A DNA stretch of 64,000 nucleotides from Streptomyces globosus. GTDB taxonomy: Bacteria; Actinomycetota; Actinomycetes; Streptomycetales; Streptomycetaceae. The position numbers were made by a program, and so were the translations under genes. Location: contig NZ_CP030862.1 of assembly GCF_003325375.1 (NCBI RefSeq), forward strand, positions 5,709,501 to 5,773,500, in the 5' to 3' direction. Numbering within the stretch: the stretch's first letter is position 1; each line of letters opens with the position of its first letter. The notes below the pieces were generated by a model, which saw only the letters and a list, made by a program, of their open reading frames with translations, was not told where the DNA came from and did not search any database. This document shows positions 39,771 to 48,961 of this stretch, one piece after another.

Positions 39771-39780
39771 GGTGGTGGGC

Positions 39781-41961
39781 TCAGTCCTGCCACGAGGGGG
39801 GCGGTGCGGGGGGTCCGGCGAGCGCGGGCGGCGCCAGGTCTTCGGGGGACGGGGGCACGTACGGCTTCACCTCGGGCGCCTCGATCGTGCCGTCGGGGCG
39901 GACGGCCGGCAGCTTGGTCTGCGGCTTGGGCAGCAGGGCCCGGGCCGGGTCGAAGCCGCCCTCCATGTCGAGGCCGTACATGGCGTTGTAGATGTTGCGG
40001 ACGGCGGGGCCGGAGGCGCCGGAGCCGGTGCCGCCCTGGGAGATCGTCATGACGATGGTGAAGTCGTCGGTGTAGGTGGCCAGCCAGGAGGTCGTCTGCT
40101 TGCCGTAGACCTGGGCGGTGCCGGTCTTGGCGCGCATCGGGATCTTGTCCTGGGGCCAGCCGCCGAAGCGCCAGGCGGCGGTGCCGCCGGGTTCGACGAC
40201 CATCCGCAGGCCCTTGTCGAGGTCCTTCAGCGTCTCGGCGTCGACGGGCAGCCGGCCGTGCGGCGTGGGCTGGATGACGTCGGTCCGCTTGCCGTCGGGG
40301 CTGATGACGGCCTTGCCGACGGTGGGGTTGTAGAGGGTGCCGCCGTTGCTGATGGCGGCGTAGGCGGTCGCCATCTGGATCGGGGTGACGAGGACGTCGC
40401 CCTGGCCGATGGCGAAGTTGATGCTGTCGAACGCCTTGAGCTGGTTGCCTTCGAGGCAGCTCTCGTAGGCGATCTGCTCGACGTAGGTGCCGCCCTTCTT
40501 GCCCTGCTTGCACCAGGCGTCCTTGTTGGCCTTCCAGAAGCTCTTCTTCCACTGCCGGTCGGGGATGCGGCCGGTGACCTCGTTCGGCAGGTCGACGCCG
40601 GTCTCGGAGCCGAGGCCGAACTCGCGGGCGGTCCGGTAGAACCAGTCGTGGGCGTCCTTCTTCGGGGTCAGGCCGCCGTCGCGCTGCCATTCCTTGTGCC
40701 CGAGGGCGTAGAAGACGGTGTTGCAGGAGAACTTCAGCGCCTCGCCGAGGGTGATGGGGCCGTGCCCCTTGGACTCGAAGTTGGCGAAGCTGCGGCCGCC
40801 GAGGCTGTAGGAGCTGCTGCAGTTGTAGCGGCTGTCGAAGGGGTAGCCGGCGCGCACGGCGGCGCTGGCGGAGACCACCTTGAAGATGGAGCCGGCGGGT
40901 GCCTGGCCCTGGATGGCCCGGTTGAGGAGCGGGTAGTTGGATCCCTTGCTGGTGAGCCGGGCGTAGTCCTTGGCGGAGATGCCGCCGACCCAGGCGTTGG
41001 GGTCGTAGTCGGGCTGGGAGGCCATGGCGACGATGCGGCCGGTCTTGGACTCCATGACGACGACGGCGCCGGCGTCGGCCTCGTACTTCCGGCCGGTGAT
41101 CTTGTCGGTCTCCTGGCGGACGGTCTTCATCGCCTGCTGGAGCTCGAACTCCGCGACGGCCTGGACGCGGGCGTCGATGCTGGTGACGAGGGTGGAGCCG
41201 GGGATGCCCGGGTCGGACCTGGTCTGGCCCATGACCCGGCCGAGGTTGTCGACCTCGTAGGAGGTGACGGCCGCCTTGCCGCGCAGCTCCTTGTCGTACG
41301 TCCGCTCGATCCCGGAGCGGCCGACCTGGTCGGAGCGCAGGTGCGGGGAGTCGGTGTTCTTGGCCTTCTGGATCTCGTCGTCGGTGACCGGGGAGAGGTA
41401 GCCGAGCACCTGCGCGGTGCGGGCGCCGCCGGGCGCGGGGTAGCGGCGTACGGCGGTGGGCTCGGCGCTGATGCCGGGGAACTCCTCGGGGCGCTCGCGG
41501 ATCTGGAGGGCCTGCTGGGTGGTGGCCTCGGAGGTGACCGGGATCGGCTGGTAGGGGGAGCCGTTCCAGCAGGGGCGGGGGGTCTCGGAGTCGCAGATGC
41601 GGACCTTCTCCATGACCTCCTTCGGCGTCATGTCGAGCACGCCGGCGAGCCGGGTCAGGACGCCCCTGCCCTTGTCCTTCATCTTCATCAGGGCGGTGCG
41701 GCTGGCGGAGACCACGAGCCGGGTCTCGTTGTCGGCGAGGGCCACGCCGCGGGCGTCGAGGATGGGGCCGCGCACGGCGGGCTGGACGACCCGCTGGACG
41801 TGGTTGTGCCGGGCCTCGTAGGAGTACTCGTCGCCGTTGCGGATCTGGATGTACCACAGGCGCCCGCCGAGGGTGGCCAGCATGGAGCAGATGAGCACCT
41901 GGACGATGACGAGCCGGATCTGCACGCGGGAGGTGCGGCCGGTCTCGGGGGTGTTGGTCAC
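39781..41961 (-). CDS. mrdA: Penicillin-binding protein 2 (transpeptidase)
   Basis: 726 residues. One N-terminal transmembrane helix (VIVQVLICSMLATLGGRL), a PBP dimerisation domain (RGPILDARGVALADNETR) and the transpeptidase domain with active-site SIFK near 359, SCN near 410 and KTGT near 613. It cross-links peptidoglycan made by RodA. In Streptomyces the mre-cluster PBP2 serves spore-wall synthesis. The extracytoplasmic Pro-rich tail (PPSPEDLAPPALAGPPAPPP) is variable. The short gap to mreD and to rodA indicates an operon. Confidence 0.96.
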   Translation of the reverse strand: MTNTPETGRTSRVQIRLVIVQVLICSMLATLGGRLWYIQIRNGDEYSYEARHNHVQRVVQPAVRGPILDARGVALADNETRLVVSASRTALMKMKDKGRGVLTRLAGVLDMTPKEVMEKVRICDSETPRPCWNGSPYQPIPVTSEATTQQALQIRERPEEFPGISAEPTAVRRYPAPGGARTAQVLGYLSPVTDDEIQKAKNTDSPHLRSDQVGRSGIERTYDKELRGKAAVTSYEVDNLGRVMGQTRSDPGIPGSTLVTSIDARVQAVAEFELQQAMKTVRQETDKITGRKYEADAGAVVVMESKTGRIVAMASQPDYDPNAWVGGISAKDYARLTSKGSNYPLLNRAIQGQAPAGSIFKVVSASAAVRAGYPFDSRYNCSSSYSLGGRSFANFESKGHGPITLGEALKFSCNTVFYALGHKEWQRDGGLTPKKDAHDWFYRTAREFGLGSETGVDLPNEVTGRIPDRQWKKSFWKANKDAWCKQGKKGGTYVEQIAYESCLEGNQLKAFDSINFAIGQGDVLVTPIQMATAYAAISNGGTLYNPTVGKAVISPDGKRTDVIQPTPHGRLPVDAETLKDLDKGLRMVVEPGGTAAWRFGGWPQDKIPMRAKTGTAQVYGKQTTSWLATYTDDFTIVMTISQGGTGSGASGPAVRNIYNAMYGLDMEGGFDPARALLPKPQTKLPAVRPDGTIEAPEVKPYVPPSPEDLAPPALAGPPAPPPSWQD

Positions 41962-41974
41962 GGGCCCTGCCCCC

Positions 41975-42679
41975 TCACAGCTTCTTGACGCTCTTCACGC
42001 TCTTGACGCCCTTGACCCCCCTTATCCGGCCGGCCCGGTTGGCCCGGTTGCGCGCGGTGATCAGCCGGAGGCCGCCGCGCTGGCTGCCGATGCGCAGGCC
42101 GGTGCCGCCGGCGACCCAGCCGGAGGAGACGTCGGCCGCCTTGGCCTGGCCGGTGTTGGCCTCGACGGCCAGCGGGTCGTTCTCGGCGCGCCGGGCGAGG
42201 GCCATGATGAACGGCACGGTGAACGGCGCGAGGAGCAGGTCGTAGACGGTCGCGGTGAGCAGCAGCCCCGTCAGGCCGACGTGGCGGGCGGCGGTGTCGC
42301 CGACGAGGGCGCCGACGCCCGCGTACATCAGGGTGGAGGTGATGGCCGCGGCGACGACGGTGAGCAGGGGGCCCCAGGCGGAGCGGAACCGTCCGGAGTC
42401 GGGCCGGACGAGGCCGGCGGCGTAGCCGATGACGCACAGGACGAGGGCGTAGCGCCCGGCGGCGTGGTCGGCGGGCGGGGCGAGGTCGGCGACGAGTCCG
42501 GCGGCGAAGCCGATGAGGGCGCCGCTGGTGTGCCCGTAGACGAGGGCGAGGGCGACGACGGTCAGCAGGACGAGGTCGGGCACGGCCCCGGGCAGCTGCA
42601 GCCGACCGAGGACGCTGACCTGGATGACGAGGGCGACCACGACGAGCGTGGCGGAGAGCAGGATCCGGTTGAAGCGCAT
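41975..42679 (-). CDS. mreD: Rod shape-determining protein MreD
   Basis: 234 residues; five or six membrane helices (NRILLSATLVVVALVIQVSV, DLVLLTVVALALVYGH, LIGFAAGLVADLAPP, LVLCVIGYAAGLV, PLLTVVAAAITSTLMYAG). It is longer than typical MreD (about 165): after the last helix is a cytoplasmic tail ending GVKGVKSVKSVKKL, a small basic repeat encoded by near-repeats of 9 bp. It links MreB/MreC to the wall-synthesis enzymes. It lies between mreC and PBP2. Confidence 0.93.
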   Translation of the reverse strand: MRFNRILLSATLVVVALVIQVSVLGRLQLPGAVPDLVLLTVVALALVYGHTSGALIGFAAGLVADLAPPADHAAGRYALVLCVIGYAAGLVRPDSGRFRSAWGPLLTVVAAAITSTLMYAGVGALVGDTAARHVGLTGLLLTATVYDLLLAPFTVPFIMALARRAENDPLAVEANTGQAKAADVSSGWVAGGTGLRIGSQRGGLRLITARNRANRAGRIRGVKGVKSVKSVKKL

Positions 42680-42691
42680 GGGGGGCAGCTC

Positions 42692-43642
42692 CTACTCGTC
42701 GGCCGGCTTGGCGGGGGCACCGGCGGACGCGGCGGGGGACGGGGTGACCGTGACCGTGACCGTCGGGGTGGGCTGGACCGCGGGCTTGGGGGGCAGGACG
42801 GTGTCGCGCGGGTCCTCGCGCGGCGGTACGACGACGACGCCGACGATGTCGAGGCGGGAGAAGCCGACGAAGGGGCGGACCCAGACGGTGCGGGTGAGGT
42901 CGCCGCGGGCGGGGTCGACCTTGACGACCTCGCCGATCGGGACGCCGGGGACGAAGGGCTTGTTGCCGCGGGACCCGAAGGTGACGAGGCGGTCTCCGGG
43001 GGCGACCTTGGCCTTGCCGTTGAGCATCTGGACGGACAGGGCGCGGTCGCCCTGGCCGGTGGCGAAGCCGAGTTCGCCGGTCTTCTCCAGGCGGGTGCCG
43101 ACGGTGAAGTCGGGGTCGTTGGCGAGGACGACGGTGGCGGTGTCGGGGCCGACCGTGGCGACGCGGCCGACGAGGCCGTCGCCGTTGAGGACGGTCATGT
43201 CGCGTTCGATGCCGTCCTTGCTGCCGGCGTCGATGGTGACAGTCCAGGAGAATCCCTGGGCCGCTCCTATGGCGATGACCTCGGCGCCCTTGATGCCGTA
43301 CTGGCCGGAGCCGGCCCGCTTGAGCATCTCGTCGAGTTCCCGGATGCGGCTGCGGGTGAGGTCCTCGCTGCCCAGCTTGGCCTTCAGGGCGGCGTTCTCG
43401 CGTTCGAGGACGGCGATGCGGCTGTGCCGTTCGCCGGAGTCCCGTACGGCGCCTATGGCGTTGGCGACGGGGTCGACCGCCGAGGCGACGCCTTCCTCGA
43501 CCGGTCCGAAGACCGCCGCGGCGGCCTGCCGGGCGCCGTCGACCGGAGATTCCTCGCCTGCCCTGATGTCCACCGTGATCAATGCGAACGCGATGGCGAT
43601 CAGGAGCACCAGGAGCAGCCGGCTTTCTCGTGTGTCCCTCAC
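42692..43642 (-). CDS. mreC: Rod shape-determining protein MreC
   Basis: 316 residues from GTG 43642 (VRDTRESRLLLVLL), with AGGAAGG about 14 nt upstream; the in-frame extension to 43768 covers a hairpin. One transmembrane helix (RLLLVLLIAIAFALITVDI), a coiled coil (AVLERENAALKAKLGSE), the beta-barrel MreC core (AEVIAIGAAQGFSWTVTIDAGSKDG, GLVGRVATVG) and a Pro/Thr/Val-rich C-terminus. It organises PBPs outside the membrane along the MreB system. Confidence 0.95.
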   Translation of the reverse strand: MRDTRESRLLLVLLIAIAFALITVDIRAGEESPVDGARQAAAAVFGPVEEGVASAVDPVANAIGAVRDSGERHSRIAVLERENAALKAKLGSEDLTRSRIRELDEMLKRAGSGQYGIKGAEVIAIGAAQGFSWTVTIDAGSKDGIERDMTVLNGDGLVGRVATVGPDTATVVLANDPDFTVGTRLEKTGELGFATGQGDRALSVQMLNGKAKVAPGDRLVTFGSRGNKPFVPGVPIGEVVKVDPARGDLTRTVWVRPFVGFSRLDIVGVVVVPPREDPRDTVLPPKPAVQPTPTVTVTVTPSPAASAGAPAKPADE

Positions 43643-43742
43643 GTGCGGCGGCCGTGCCTTCCTCGTAGTTGCCCGTGCGGCTGAGCCGCTCCGGTCGCGC
43701 CCGGCGCTCGGGGGCGCACCGGGCTGCTGCCTGTATATCAAC

Positions 43743-43782
43743 GATCCGCCGCACGGGCGCGGCAGCACCCGTACGGCGGATC
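43743..43782 (-). terminator. Hairpin between mreB and mreC
   Basis: GATCCGCCG pairs with CGGCGGATC, with an inner ACGGG/CCCGT. It lies 36 bp beyond the mreB stop and about 100 bp before mreC, and is followed on the minus strand by an AT-rich stretch. It could end most mreB transcripts, leaving mreC to partial read-through or its own promoter. Confidence 0.6.
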
Positions 43783-43817
43783 CTTGTGTTCCGTGCCGCC
43801 CCGCAAGGGGGTTGGCG

Positions 43818-44837
43818 TCACCGTCGGGGCTGGGCGTCCAGGACCTGCTGGAGCGCCTCGAACTCCTCCACGCACTTGCCGGAGCCGAGCGCGACGGAGT
43901 CCAGGGGGTCCTCGGCGATGTGGATCGGCATGCCCGTCTCGCGGCGCAGCCGCTCGTCGAGGCCGCGCAGCAGGGCGCCGCCGCCGGTGAGGACGATGCC
44001 GCGGTCCATGATGTCGCCGGAGAGCTCCGGCGGGCACTTGTCGAGGGTCGTCTTGACCGCGTCCACGATCGCGTTCACCGGCTCCTCGATGGCCTTGCGG
44101 ACCTCGGCGGCCGAGATGACGACCGTCTTGGGCAGGCCCGAGACGAGGTCGCGGCCGCGGATCTCGGTGTGCTCGTCCTTGTCGAGGTCGTACGCCGACC
44201 CGATCGTGATCTTGATCTGTTCGGCGGTCCGCTCACCGAGGAGGAGGCTGTACTCCTTCTTGATGTGCTGGATGATCGCGTTGTCCAGCTCGTCGCCGGC
44301 GACCCGGATGGACTGGGCCGTGACGATTCCGCCGAGGGAGATGACGGCGACCTCCGTGGTGCCGCCGCCGATGTCCACGACCATGTTGCCGGTGGCCTCG
44401 TGGACCGGGAGGCCCGAGCCGATGGCGGCGGCCATGGGCTCCTCGATGATGTGGACCTGACGGGCGCCCGCCTGGGTGGACGCCTCGATGACGGCGCGGC
44501 GCTCCACCCCGGTGATGCCGGAGGGGACGCAGACCACGACGCGCGGGCGGGCCAGGTAGCGGCGCTTGTGGATCTTGAGGATGAAGTACCGGAGCATCCG
44601 CTCGGTGATCTCGAAGTCGGCGATGACGCCGTCCTTGAGGGGCCTGACGGCGACGATGTTCCCGGGCGTGCGCCCGATCATCTTCTTCGCCTCGGAGCCG
44701 ACCGCCAGAATGCCACCGGTGTTCGTGTTGATGGCGACCACGGACGGCTCGTTCAGGACGATCCCCCGGCCCCTCACGTACACCAGCGTGTTGGCGGTCC
44801 CGAGGTCGATCGCCATGTCACGGCCGATGAACGACAT
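43818..44837 (-). CDS. mreB: Rod shape-determining actin homologue MreB
   Basis: 339 residues from ATG 44837 ([20 protein letters not shown]), chosen because AAGGGG lies 6 nt upstream; ATG 44858 seven codons earlier has none. Actin-fold nucleotide motifs: [41 protein letters not shown] and [10 protein letters not shown]. MreB assembles membrane-bound filaments. In Streptomyces it is not required for vegetative growth but localises to sporulation septa and maturing spores to thicken the wall. It is the first gene of the mreBCD-PBP2-rodA series. Confidence 0.98.
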   Translation of the reverse strand: MSFIGRDMAIDLGTANTLVYVRGRGIVLNEPSVVAINTNTGGILAVGSEAKKMIGRTPGNIVAVRPLKDGVIADFEITERMLRYFILKIHKRRYLARPRVVVCVPSGITGVERRAVIEASTQAGARQVHIIEEPMAAAIGSGLPVHEATGNMVVDIGGGTTEVAVISLGGIVTAQSIRVAGDELDNAIIQHIKKEYSLLLGERTAEQIKITIGSAYDLDKDEHTEIRGRDLVSGLPKTVVISAAEVRKAIEEPVNAIVDAVKTTLDKCPPELSGDIMDRGIVLTGGGALLRGLDERLRRETGMPIHIAEDPLDSVALGSGKCVEEFEALQQVLDAQPRR

Positions 44838-45060
44838 GTTGTTCCCCTTGTTCCCCATGAGGAGCGTCTGGCCTTCCAGTTGATAGCGGCTGCTGTCAGG
44901 TCGGCGAGGTGGGTGTGTGGGTGGAGGCCCCATCGTAGTGCCGCGGGTGCGCACATCGCGCGACGGGACTCCGGCAATCCCGCCGGAACGGATACCCGCC
45001 CCCTTACTGGTGACGTCGTGTCCTGCCCATGCGTTCCCGCAGGTGCCCCCGTATACCGAA

Positions 45061-45087
45061 GGGCGACCGAAATTACTTCGGTCGCCC
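45061..45087 (-). terminator. Terminator of ndk
   Basis: GGGCGACCGAA/TTCGGTCGCCC, an 11-bp stem with a 5-nt loop, lies 47 bp after the ndk stop. The rest of the 296-bp gap before mreB must hold the mreB promoter; no clear boxes were seen. Confidence 0.8.
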
Positions 45088-45133
45088 CAGGTGGAGAGCG
45101 CTATTCGGCTGATGTCACGTCAGGAGCGACGGG

Positions 45134-45544
45134 TCACAGCGCGGGGAAGAACAGCTTCAGCTCGCGCTCCGCGGACTCCTCCGAGTCCGACGCGTGGATC
45201 AGGTTCTCGCGGACGATGGTCCCGAAGTCCCCCCGGATGGAGCCGGGCGCCGCGGCGATCGGGTCGGTCGGGCCGGCCAGCTGCCGGACGCCCTCGATGG
45301 CCCGCTCGCCCTCGACCACGAGGACGACGGCCGGGCCGCTCGCCATGAAGCCCATGAGCGGCTCGTAGAAGACCTTGCCCTTGTGCTCGCCGTAGTGGGC
45401 CTCCAGGGTCTCCTGGTCCAGCGTGCGCAGCTCCATGGCGGGAATCGTCCAGCCGGCCTTCCGCTCGATGCGGCCGATGATCTCGCCGACCAGTCCCCTC
45501 TTCACCGCGTCGGGCTTGAGGATGACGAGCGTGCGCTGGGACAT
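45134..45544 (-). CDS. ndk: Nucleoside diphosphate kinase
   Basis: 136 residues from ATG 45544 (MSQRTLVILKPDAVKRGLVG) with AAGGAG upstream. It balances NTP pools by a ping-pong phosphohistidine mechanism. The active-site His lies in NLIHASDSEESAERE, and substrate-binding LKPDAV and GSIRGDFG are present. Length is exactly that of the family. Confidence 0.98.
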   Translation of the reverse strand: MSQRTLVILKPDAVKRGLVGEIIGRIERKAGWTIPAMELRTLDQETLEAHYGEHKGKVFYEPLMGFMASGPAVVLVVEGERAIEGVRQLAGPTDPIAAAPGSIRGDFGTIVRENLIHASDSEESAERELKLFFPAL

Positions 45545-45667
45545 GTTGCGGCTCCTTGCGGCAAACGGGTGCGGTGGTACGAGGCTACAGGGAGCGCCGG
45601 GGGCCGCCGGCACCCGGACCGGGTACCGCCTCCGCCTGCCGCGCGGCCCCGCCCGGCCCCGCCGGGC

Positions 45668-46009
45668 TCAGGCCTGGGCTTCGCCCTGCGCGGCCCAGCG
45701 GGCCTTGGCCTCGTCGATCTTGCGGCCGTAGTGGACCGAGCACCACCACAGGCCGGCGAAGACCGCCCCGAGGAAGAACATCGTCGGCACGACGAAGCCG
45801 CTCGCGATCAGCCCGATCTGCAGCGCCCAGCCGATCTGCACCGCGCCGGGGCGCGACAGCATCCCGCACAGCAGCACCGACAGCAGCATGGCGATCCCGC
45901 AGACCGTCCAGACCGTGGCCTGCGACAGGTCGCCCTTCATGGCGACCAGCCCGGCGAAACCGATCACGAAGAACTCCGCGATCAGGGTGCTCGCACACAG
46001 CGTGCGCAT
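45668..46009 (-). CDS. DUF4233 membrane protein
   Basis: 113 residues with four hydrophobic helices (TLIAEFFVIGFAGLVAM, WTVCGIAMLLSVLLCG, GWALQIGLIASGFVVP, MFFLGAVFAGLWWCSV) and a basic cytoplasmic end. The family nearly always follows folC in actinobacteria. Its function is unknown. It begins 3 bp after folC, so the two are co-transcribed. Confidence 0.88.
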   Translation of the reverse strand: MRTLCASTLIAEFFVIGFAGLVAMKGDLSQATVWTVCGIAMLLSVLLCGMLSRPGAVQIGWALQIGLIASGFVVPTMFFLGAVFAGLWWCSVHYGRKIDEAKARWAAQGEAQA

Positions 46010-46012
46010 CCG

Positions 46013-47542
46013 TCAGCCCCTCTTCAGCAGCAGGCGGGCCTCGCCCACCGTGATCACGGAGCCGGTGACCAGGACGCCGGCCCCTCCGTACTCGCCCTCT
46101 TCCTCCGCCAGGGTGATGGCGGCCTCCAGGGCGTCGTCCAGCCGCGGCTCCACCTGCACCCGGTCGGGGCCGAACACCTCGACCGCGACGGCCGCCAGCT
46201 CGTCCGCCGACATCGACCGGTGACTGGTGTTCGCGGTGACGACGACCTCCGCGAAGATCGGCTCGAAGGCCTCGAACACCCCGCGGACGTCCTTGCCCTC
46301 GCTGGCAGCGACGACGCCGATCAGCCGGCTGAAGCCGAAGGCCTCGGTGACCGCCTCCGCCGTCACCTGCGCGCCCGCCGGGTTGTGCGCCGCGTCCAGG
46401 ATGACCGTGGGGCTGCGGCGGACGACCTCCATCCGGCCCGGCGAGGCAACCGACGCGAACGCCCGGCGCACCGTGTCGGCGTCCAGCTCCCGCGCGGCCT
46501 CCCGGCCGACACCGAAGAAGGCCTCGACCGCGGCCAGCGCCACCGCCGCGTTGTGCGCCATGTGCGCGCCGTGCAGCGGCAGGAAGATCCCGTCGTACTC
46601 GCCGCCCATGCCGCGCAGCGTCAGCATCTGCCCGCCGACCGCCACCTCGCGGGAGACGACGCCGAACTCCATGCCCTCCCGGGCGACCGTCGCGTCGACC
46701 TCGACGGCCCTCTTCAGCAGCACCTGCGCGGCGTCCACCGGCTGCTGTGCCAGGATCACGGTGGCGTCCTGCTTGACGACACCGCCCTTCTCGCCCGCGA
46801 TCTCGCCCGGGGTCGAGCCGAGCCGGTCGGTGTGGTCCAGGCTGATCGGGGTGATGACCGCGACCGCGGCGTCGATGACGTTCGTCGCGTCCCAGGTGCC
46901 GCCCATCCCGACCTCGATGACGGCGACGTCGACCGGGGCGTCCGCGAACGCCGCGTACGCCATGCCGGTGAGCACCTCGAAGAAGGACAGCCGGTACTCC
47001 TGAGCGGCGTCGACCATCTCCACGTACGGCTTGATGTCGCGGTAGGTCTCCACGAACCGCTCGGCCGCGATCGGCGCCCCGTCCAGGCTGATCCGCTCGG
47101 TGACCGACTGCACGTGCGGGCTGGTGTACCGGCCGGTGCGCAGGTCGAAGGCGTTCAGCAGGGCCTCGATCATGCGGGCCGTGCTGGTCTTGCCGTTGGT
47201 GCCGGTCACGTGGATCGTCGGGTACGCGCGCTGCGGCTCGCCGAGGACGTCCATCAGCGCGGCGATCCGCGACACGGACGGCTCCAGCTTCGTCTCGCCC
47301 CAGCGGGTGGAGAGCTCCTGCTCGACCTCCCGCAGCGCCGCGGCCACCTCCGGGTCGAGGGGCTCGGCGGGCACCGCGTCGCCCTGCGGCGGTCCGGCCT
47401 GGGCGCGCAGGGTGCGGCTGCCGGCCTCGATCACCGCCAGGTCGGGGTCGCGCTCGGACTCTTCGGCCACGATCCGGTCGAACATGTCGAGGGTGTCGTC
47501 GCGGTCGTCGGGGCCGTGGCCCTCGGGCTGCTGCTCACTCAC
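46013..47542 (-). CDS. folC: Bifunctional folylpolyglutamate/dihydrofolate synthase
   Basis: 509 residues from GTG 47542. The Mur-ligase-like ATP site is IHVTGTNGKTSTARM, followed by YTSPHVQSVTERI, EVGMGGTWDATNV and ITPISLDHTDRLG. The C-terminal domain has ILDAAHNPAGA. It adds glutamates to folates and in many bacteria makes dihydrofolate. The first 70 residues form a charged extension absent from E. coli FolC but usual in Streptomyces. Confidence 0.96.
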   Translation of the reverse strand: MSEQQPEGHGPDDRDDTLDMFDRIVAEESERDPDLAVIEAGSRTLRAQAGPPQGDAVPAEPLDPEVAAALREVEQELSTRWGETKLEPSVSRIAALMDVLGEPQRAYPTIHVTGTNGKTSTARMIEALLNAFDLRTGRYTSPHVQSVTERISLDGAPIAAERFVETYRDIKPYVEMVDAAQEYRLSFFEVLTGMAYAAFADAPVDVAVIEVGMGGTWDATNVIDAAVAVITPISLDHTDRLGSTPGEIAGEKGGVVKQDATVILAQQPVDAAQVLLKRAVEVDATVAREGMEFGVVSREVAVGGQMLTLRGMGGEYDGIFLPLHGAHMAHNAAVALAAVEAFFGVGREAARELDADTVRRAFASVASPGRMEVVRRSPTVILDAAHNPAGAQVTAEAVTEAFGFSRLIGVVAASEGKDVRGVFEAFEPIFAEVVVTANTSHRSMSADELAAVAVEVFGPDRVQVEPRLDDALEAAITLAEEEGEYGGAGVLVTGSVITVGEARLLLKRG

Positions 47543-47640
47543 AGGGCCAGTTTACGGACGCGGACCGGCGCGGCTTCCGACCCGGGCCCTTCGGCACCTC
47601 CTGCGGGGGCTGCGGCCGTGCTGCGCCGGCGGCTGCAGGC

Positions 47641-48804
47641 CTATCCGCGGGGGAAGACGGCGACGACCACGTACCTGTCGTCCGTCCGGGTGGCCTCCAG
47701 GGTTCCGCCCAGGCTGCCGACGCGTTCCGCCATGCTCGCCGTGCCCGAGCCCGCCGAGACCGGCGCGCGGGCCGGGAGCCCGGCAGGCAGCGGGTTGCCC
47801 ACCGAGATCCGCAGCTGCCCGCCGTCCGCCGTGATCCGGACGTCGACGGTCTCGCCGCAGGCGTGCTTGGCCGCGTTGGTGAGGCACTCCTGCACCACCC
47901 GGTAGACGGCGGCCTGCCGCAGCGGCGACAGCCCGTGCACCTGCGGGTCCAGCTCCATGCGCACCGGCGAGCCGGCCCGGGCGCTCTCCTCGGCGAGCGC
48001 GGCAAGCCCCTCCACGCCGGGAGTGGCGGCGGGGCCGCCGCGCTGCACGACGATCTCGTTGAGGGCGAGGTGGGCCCGGCGCGCGGTGTCCGCCAGCTCC
48101 GCGAAGTCCTTCCCGTACGCCGTCCCGCGGGCCCGCACCGACAGCACCTCGGAGCGGACCGTCAGCAGGGTCAGCTCGCGGCCGACGAAGTCGTGGACGT
48201 CCCGGCCGACCGAGGTGCGCTCCTCCTGCACCGCCTGGAGCACGGCCGCCTCGGCCCGCCGGGCCTCCAGCTCGCGCACCAGGTCGTGGCGGGAGGCGGC
48301 GACCCCGACGACCGAGGCGAGCACCCCGATGGGCACGACGAGGCTCACGTACGCGCTGAGGGTCTGGGCCCGCGGCTCGGGCCAGCCGGGGATGCCGAAC
48401 ACGCCGAGGGCGTACGCCACGTACCCGGCGGTGGCGAGCACGGCGGCCCGGCGCCCGCGGAAGCGGCCCACCGAGTACAGGGCGAACTGGACCAGCGTCA
48501 GCTCGTGCAGCCAGCCGAGGAACAGCAGCGCGGTGGCGTACGCGATCCACGGCGCGCGCCGCCGCACCAGCAGCGTCGCCGCCCCGGCGGCCAGCGCTGC
48601 GGCGGCCAGCAGCCCGTTCAGCGAGTTGTCGGCGGCGGCGAGGCCCGGCAGGTCGAGGGCCATCAGCGCCAGGCAGCCCAGGGCGGCGAGCACGTCCTGC
48701 GCCCGCTGCGGCCCGGCGTACCGGGCGCCGGCGGTACGGCGGCCCGCGGCCGCGGCGGCCGCCGCGGCCCGGTGGAGCGCCGGGACGACGGACTGGACGG
48801 GCAT
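47641..48804 (-). CDS. Orphan NarL-type sensor histidine kinase
   Basis: 387 residues from ATG 48804 (MPVQSVVPALHRAAA), whose GGAAG ribosome site is well placed; ATG 48813 is too close to it. Four or five N-terminal membrane helices (about 45-190), then a HisKA_3 dimerisation domain with the phospho-acceptor His in GRDVHDFVGRELTLL and a HATPase domain (VVQECLTNAAKHA, GSGTASMAERVGSLGG). It lacks a neighbouring response regulator, since the adjacent genes are folC and valS, so its partner is encoded elsewhere. The signal is unknown. Confidence 0.9.
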   Translation of the reverse strand: MPVQSVVPALHRAAAAAAAAGRRTAGARYAGPQRAQDVLAALGCLALMALDLPGLAAADNSLNGLLAAAALAAGAATLLVRRRAPWIAYATALLFLGWLHELTLVQFALYSVGRFRGRRAAVLATAGYVAYALGVFGIPGWPEPRAQTLSAYVSLVVPIGVLASVVGVAASRHDLVRELEARRAEAAVLQAVQEERTSVGRDVHDFVGRELTLLTVRSEVLSVRARGTAYGKDFAELADTARRAHLALNEIVVQRGGPAATPGVEGLAALAEESARAGSPVRMELDPQVHGLSPLRQAAVYRVVQECLTNAAKHACGETVDVRITADGGQLRISVGNPLPAGLPARAPVSAGSGTASMAERVGSLGGTLEATRTDDRYVVVAVFPRG

Positions 48805-48961
48805 GCTGTCCATCTTCCGCGGTCGGCGGCGGGGAGGAGGCGGACTGCGGGCGGCGGCGGGCGTGAGAATCGGCACGCCGCCTGCCGGGAACTCCCCGGT
48901 ACGGCGCAGGCCCCCGCGCCGCGGGTGCGGTGCGGGGGCCTGCGGGCGGCCGTACGGTCCG

